DNA of 6,113 nt, from positions 1-6,113 of the forward strand of contig JAUSIF010000371.1 in assembly GCA_030648135.1 (NCBI GenBank), read 5' to 3'. Positions 5,110 to 6,113 of this stretch are shown in pieces (within the stretch, counting starts at the first letter, position 1; every line of letters starts with the position of its first letter). Origin of the DNA: Xanthobacteraceae bacterium. Its GTDB lineage: Bacteria; Pseudomonadota; Alphaproteobacteria; Rhizobiales; Xanthobacteraceae. The notes under the pieces are model-generated. The model had not been told where the DNA came from, ran no database searches, and saw nothing but the letters and a program-made list of their open reading frames with translations. The position numbers and the translations under genes were made by a program.

Positions 5110-6113
5110 TGGACATCCGTGCCGCGGAAATCTCCGCGATCCTCAAGGAGCAGATCAAGGGTTTCGGCGAGGCCGCCGAGGTCACGGAAGTCGGCCAGGT
5201 GCTCTCGGTCGGCGACGGCATCGCCCGCGTCTATGGCCTCGACAACGTGCAGGCCGGCGAGATGGTCGAGTTCGAGAGCGGCGTGCGCGGCATGGCGCTC
5301 AATTTGGAGATCGATAATGTCGGCATCGTCATCTTCGGCGACGACCGGCAGATCAAGGAAGGCCAGACCGTCAAGCGCACGAAAGCGATCGTGGACGTGC
5401 CGATCGGCAAGGCACTGCTCGGCCGCGTCGTCGACGCGCTTGGAAATCCGATCGACGGCAAGGGACCGATCAACACCAAGGAGCGCAGTCGCGTCGACGT
5501 GAAGGCGCCCGGAATCATTCCGCGCCGCTCGGTGCACGAGCCGATGCAGACCGGCCTCAAGGCGATCGACGCGCTGATCCCGATCGGCCGCGGGCAGCGC
5601 GAATTGATTATCGGCGACCGCCAGACCGGCAAGACCGCGGTCGCGCTCGATACCATCCTCAATCAGAAATCGATCAACGCCTCGGGCGACGAGAAAAAGA
5701 AGCTCTATTGCGTCTATGTGGCGGTGGGGCAGAAGCGCTCGACGGTTGCCCAGTTCGTGCGCGTCCTGGAGGAGAACGGCGCGCTTGAATATTCCATCGT
5801 GGTCGCGGCGACCGCGTCGGATCCGGCGCCGATGCAGTTCTTGGCGCCGTTCTCGGCCTGCACCATGGGCGAATATTTCCGCGACAACGGCATGCACGCG
5901 CTCATGGTCTATGACGATTTGTCGAAACAGGCGGTGGCCTACCGCCAGATGTCGCTCTTGTTGCGTCGGCCGCCCGGACGCGAGGCCTATCCCGGCGACG
6001 TGTTCTATCTGCATTCGCGCCTACTCGAACGCGCCGCGAAGCTTTCCGACGATCGCGGCGCCGGATCGCTCACCGCGCTGCCGGTCATCGAGACGCAGGC
6101 GAACGACGTGTCG
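5109..6113 (+). CDS. atpA: ATP synthase F1 subunit alpha (partial, 3' end missing)
   Basis: The alpha subunit carries the non-catalytic nucleotide sites of the F1 head and shapes the catalytic sites of beta. The frame is open from ATG 5109 to the window edge, giving 335 of roughly 510 expected residues. The N-terminus MDIRAAEISAILKEQI binds delta in this family. A beta-barrel domain (about 25-95) precedes the nucleotide-binding domain. Walker A GDRQTGKT (169-176, K175), the VGQKRSTVAQ stretch (206-215), Walker B ALMVYDD (264-270) and RRPPGREAYPGDVF (286-299) are all present. The visible part ends at IETQANDVS. The arginine finger (about residue 373) and the C-terminal helical domain lie outside. 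AGAGG (5097-5101) inside atpH is seven bases before the ATG. The ATG shares its A with the atpH TGA stop. Confidence 0.98.
   Translation, partial: MDIRAAEISAILKEQIKGFGEAAEVTEVGQVLSVGDGIARVYGLDNVQAGEMVEFESGVRGMALNLEIDNVGIVIFGDDRQIKEGQTVKRTKAIVDVPIGKALLGRVVDALGNPIDGKGPINTKERSRVDVKAPGIIPRRSVHEPMQTGLKAIDALIPIGRGQRELIIGDRQTGKTAVALDTILNQKSINASGDEKKKLYCVYVAVGQKRSTVAQFVRVLEENGALEYSIVVAATASDPAPMQFLAPFSACTMGEYFRDNGMHALMVYDDLSKQAVAYRQMSLLLRRPPGREAYPGDVFYLHSRLLERAAKLSDDRGAGSLTALPVIETQANDVS

Noticed and set aside
5001..6014. 337-codon minus-strand open frame opposite atpA
   Set aside because: It is antisense to the highly conserved atpA and is an artefact of its codon bias.

Overview
The window looks like ordinary high-GC chromosome from an alphaproteobacterium, most likely in or near the Hyphomicrobiales/Rhodospirillales. 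Three things point there: priA lies directly upstream of atpH-atpA with no F0 genes in front (the split atp arrangement usual in Alphaproteobacteria), xerC and priA diverge, and the AtpA and PriA sequences have an alphaproteobacterial character. I cannot name the genus from sequence alone. I see no insertion sequence, phage gene, CRISPR array, tRNA or rRNA.

Layout: (1) 1-438 has no convincing gene but is packed with inverted repeats. Positions 16-94 fold into a long stem-loop with an inner hairpin. Positions 94-146 can form a three-way junction. Positions 186-225 hold overlapping hairpins. Positions 270-387 hold an inverted pair of REP-like palindromes, bracketed by a 12-bp direct repeat (231-242 and 418-429). 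(2) 439-1023, minus strand: a small membrane protein of the DUF4337 type. (3) 1081-2082, minus strand: tyrosine recombinase XerC with all six catalytic residues. (4) 2083-2136: a short divergent control region. (5) 2137-4308, plus strand: complete PriA, the replication-restart helicase. (6) 4309-4551: a 243-base gap with nested hairpins and the likely atp promoter. (7) 4552-5109: atpH (F1 delta), starting with GTG. (8) 5109-6113: the first 335 codons of atpA (F1 alpha), overlapping the atpH stop by one base and running off the window.

How the genes relate: XerC (chromosome dimer resolution) and PriA (restart of collapsed forks) both deal with the consequences of replication-fork repair and are transcribed away from each other from a 54-base gap. 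The DUF4337 gene follows xerC on the same strand with 57 bases between them and may be co-transcribed. AtpH and AtpA begin the F1-ATPase operon, whose remaining genes (normally atpG, atpD, atpC) should follow beyond the right edge.

The protein-coding part is conventional. The most unusual material is non-coding. The left 230 bases have dense base-pairing potential, including two hairpins that share a core but differ by compensatory base-pair swaps, so structure rather than sequence appears to be kept. The leader before atpH contains mutually exclusive hairpins. I found no clear evidence of a new protein system.
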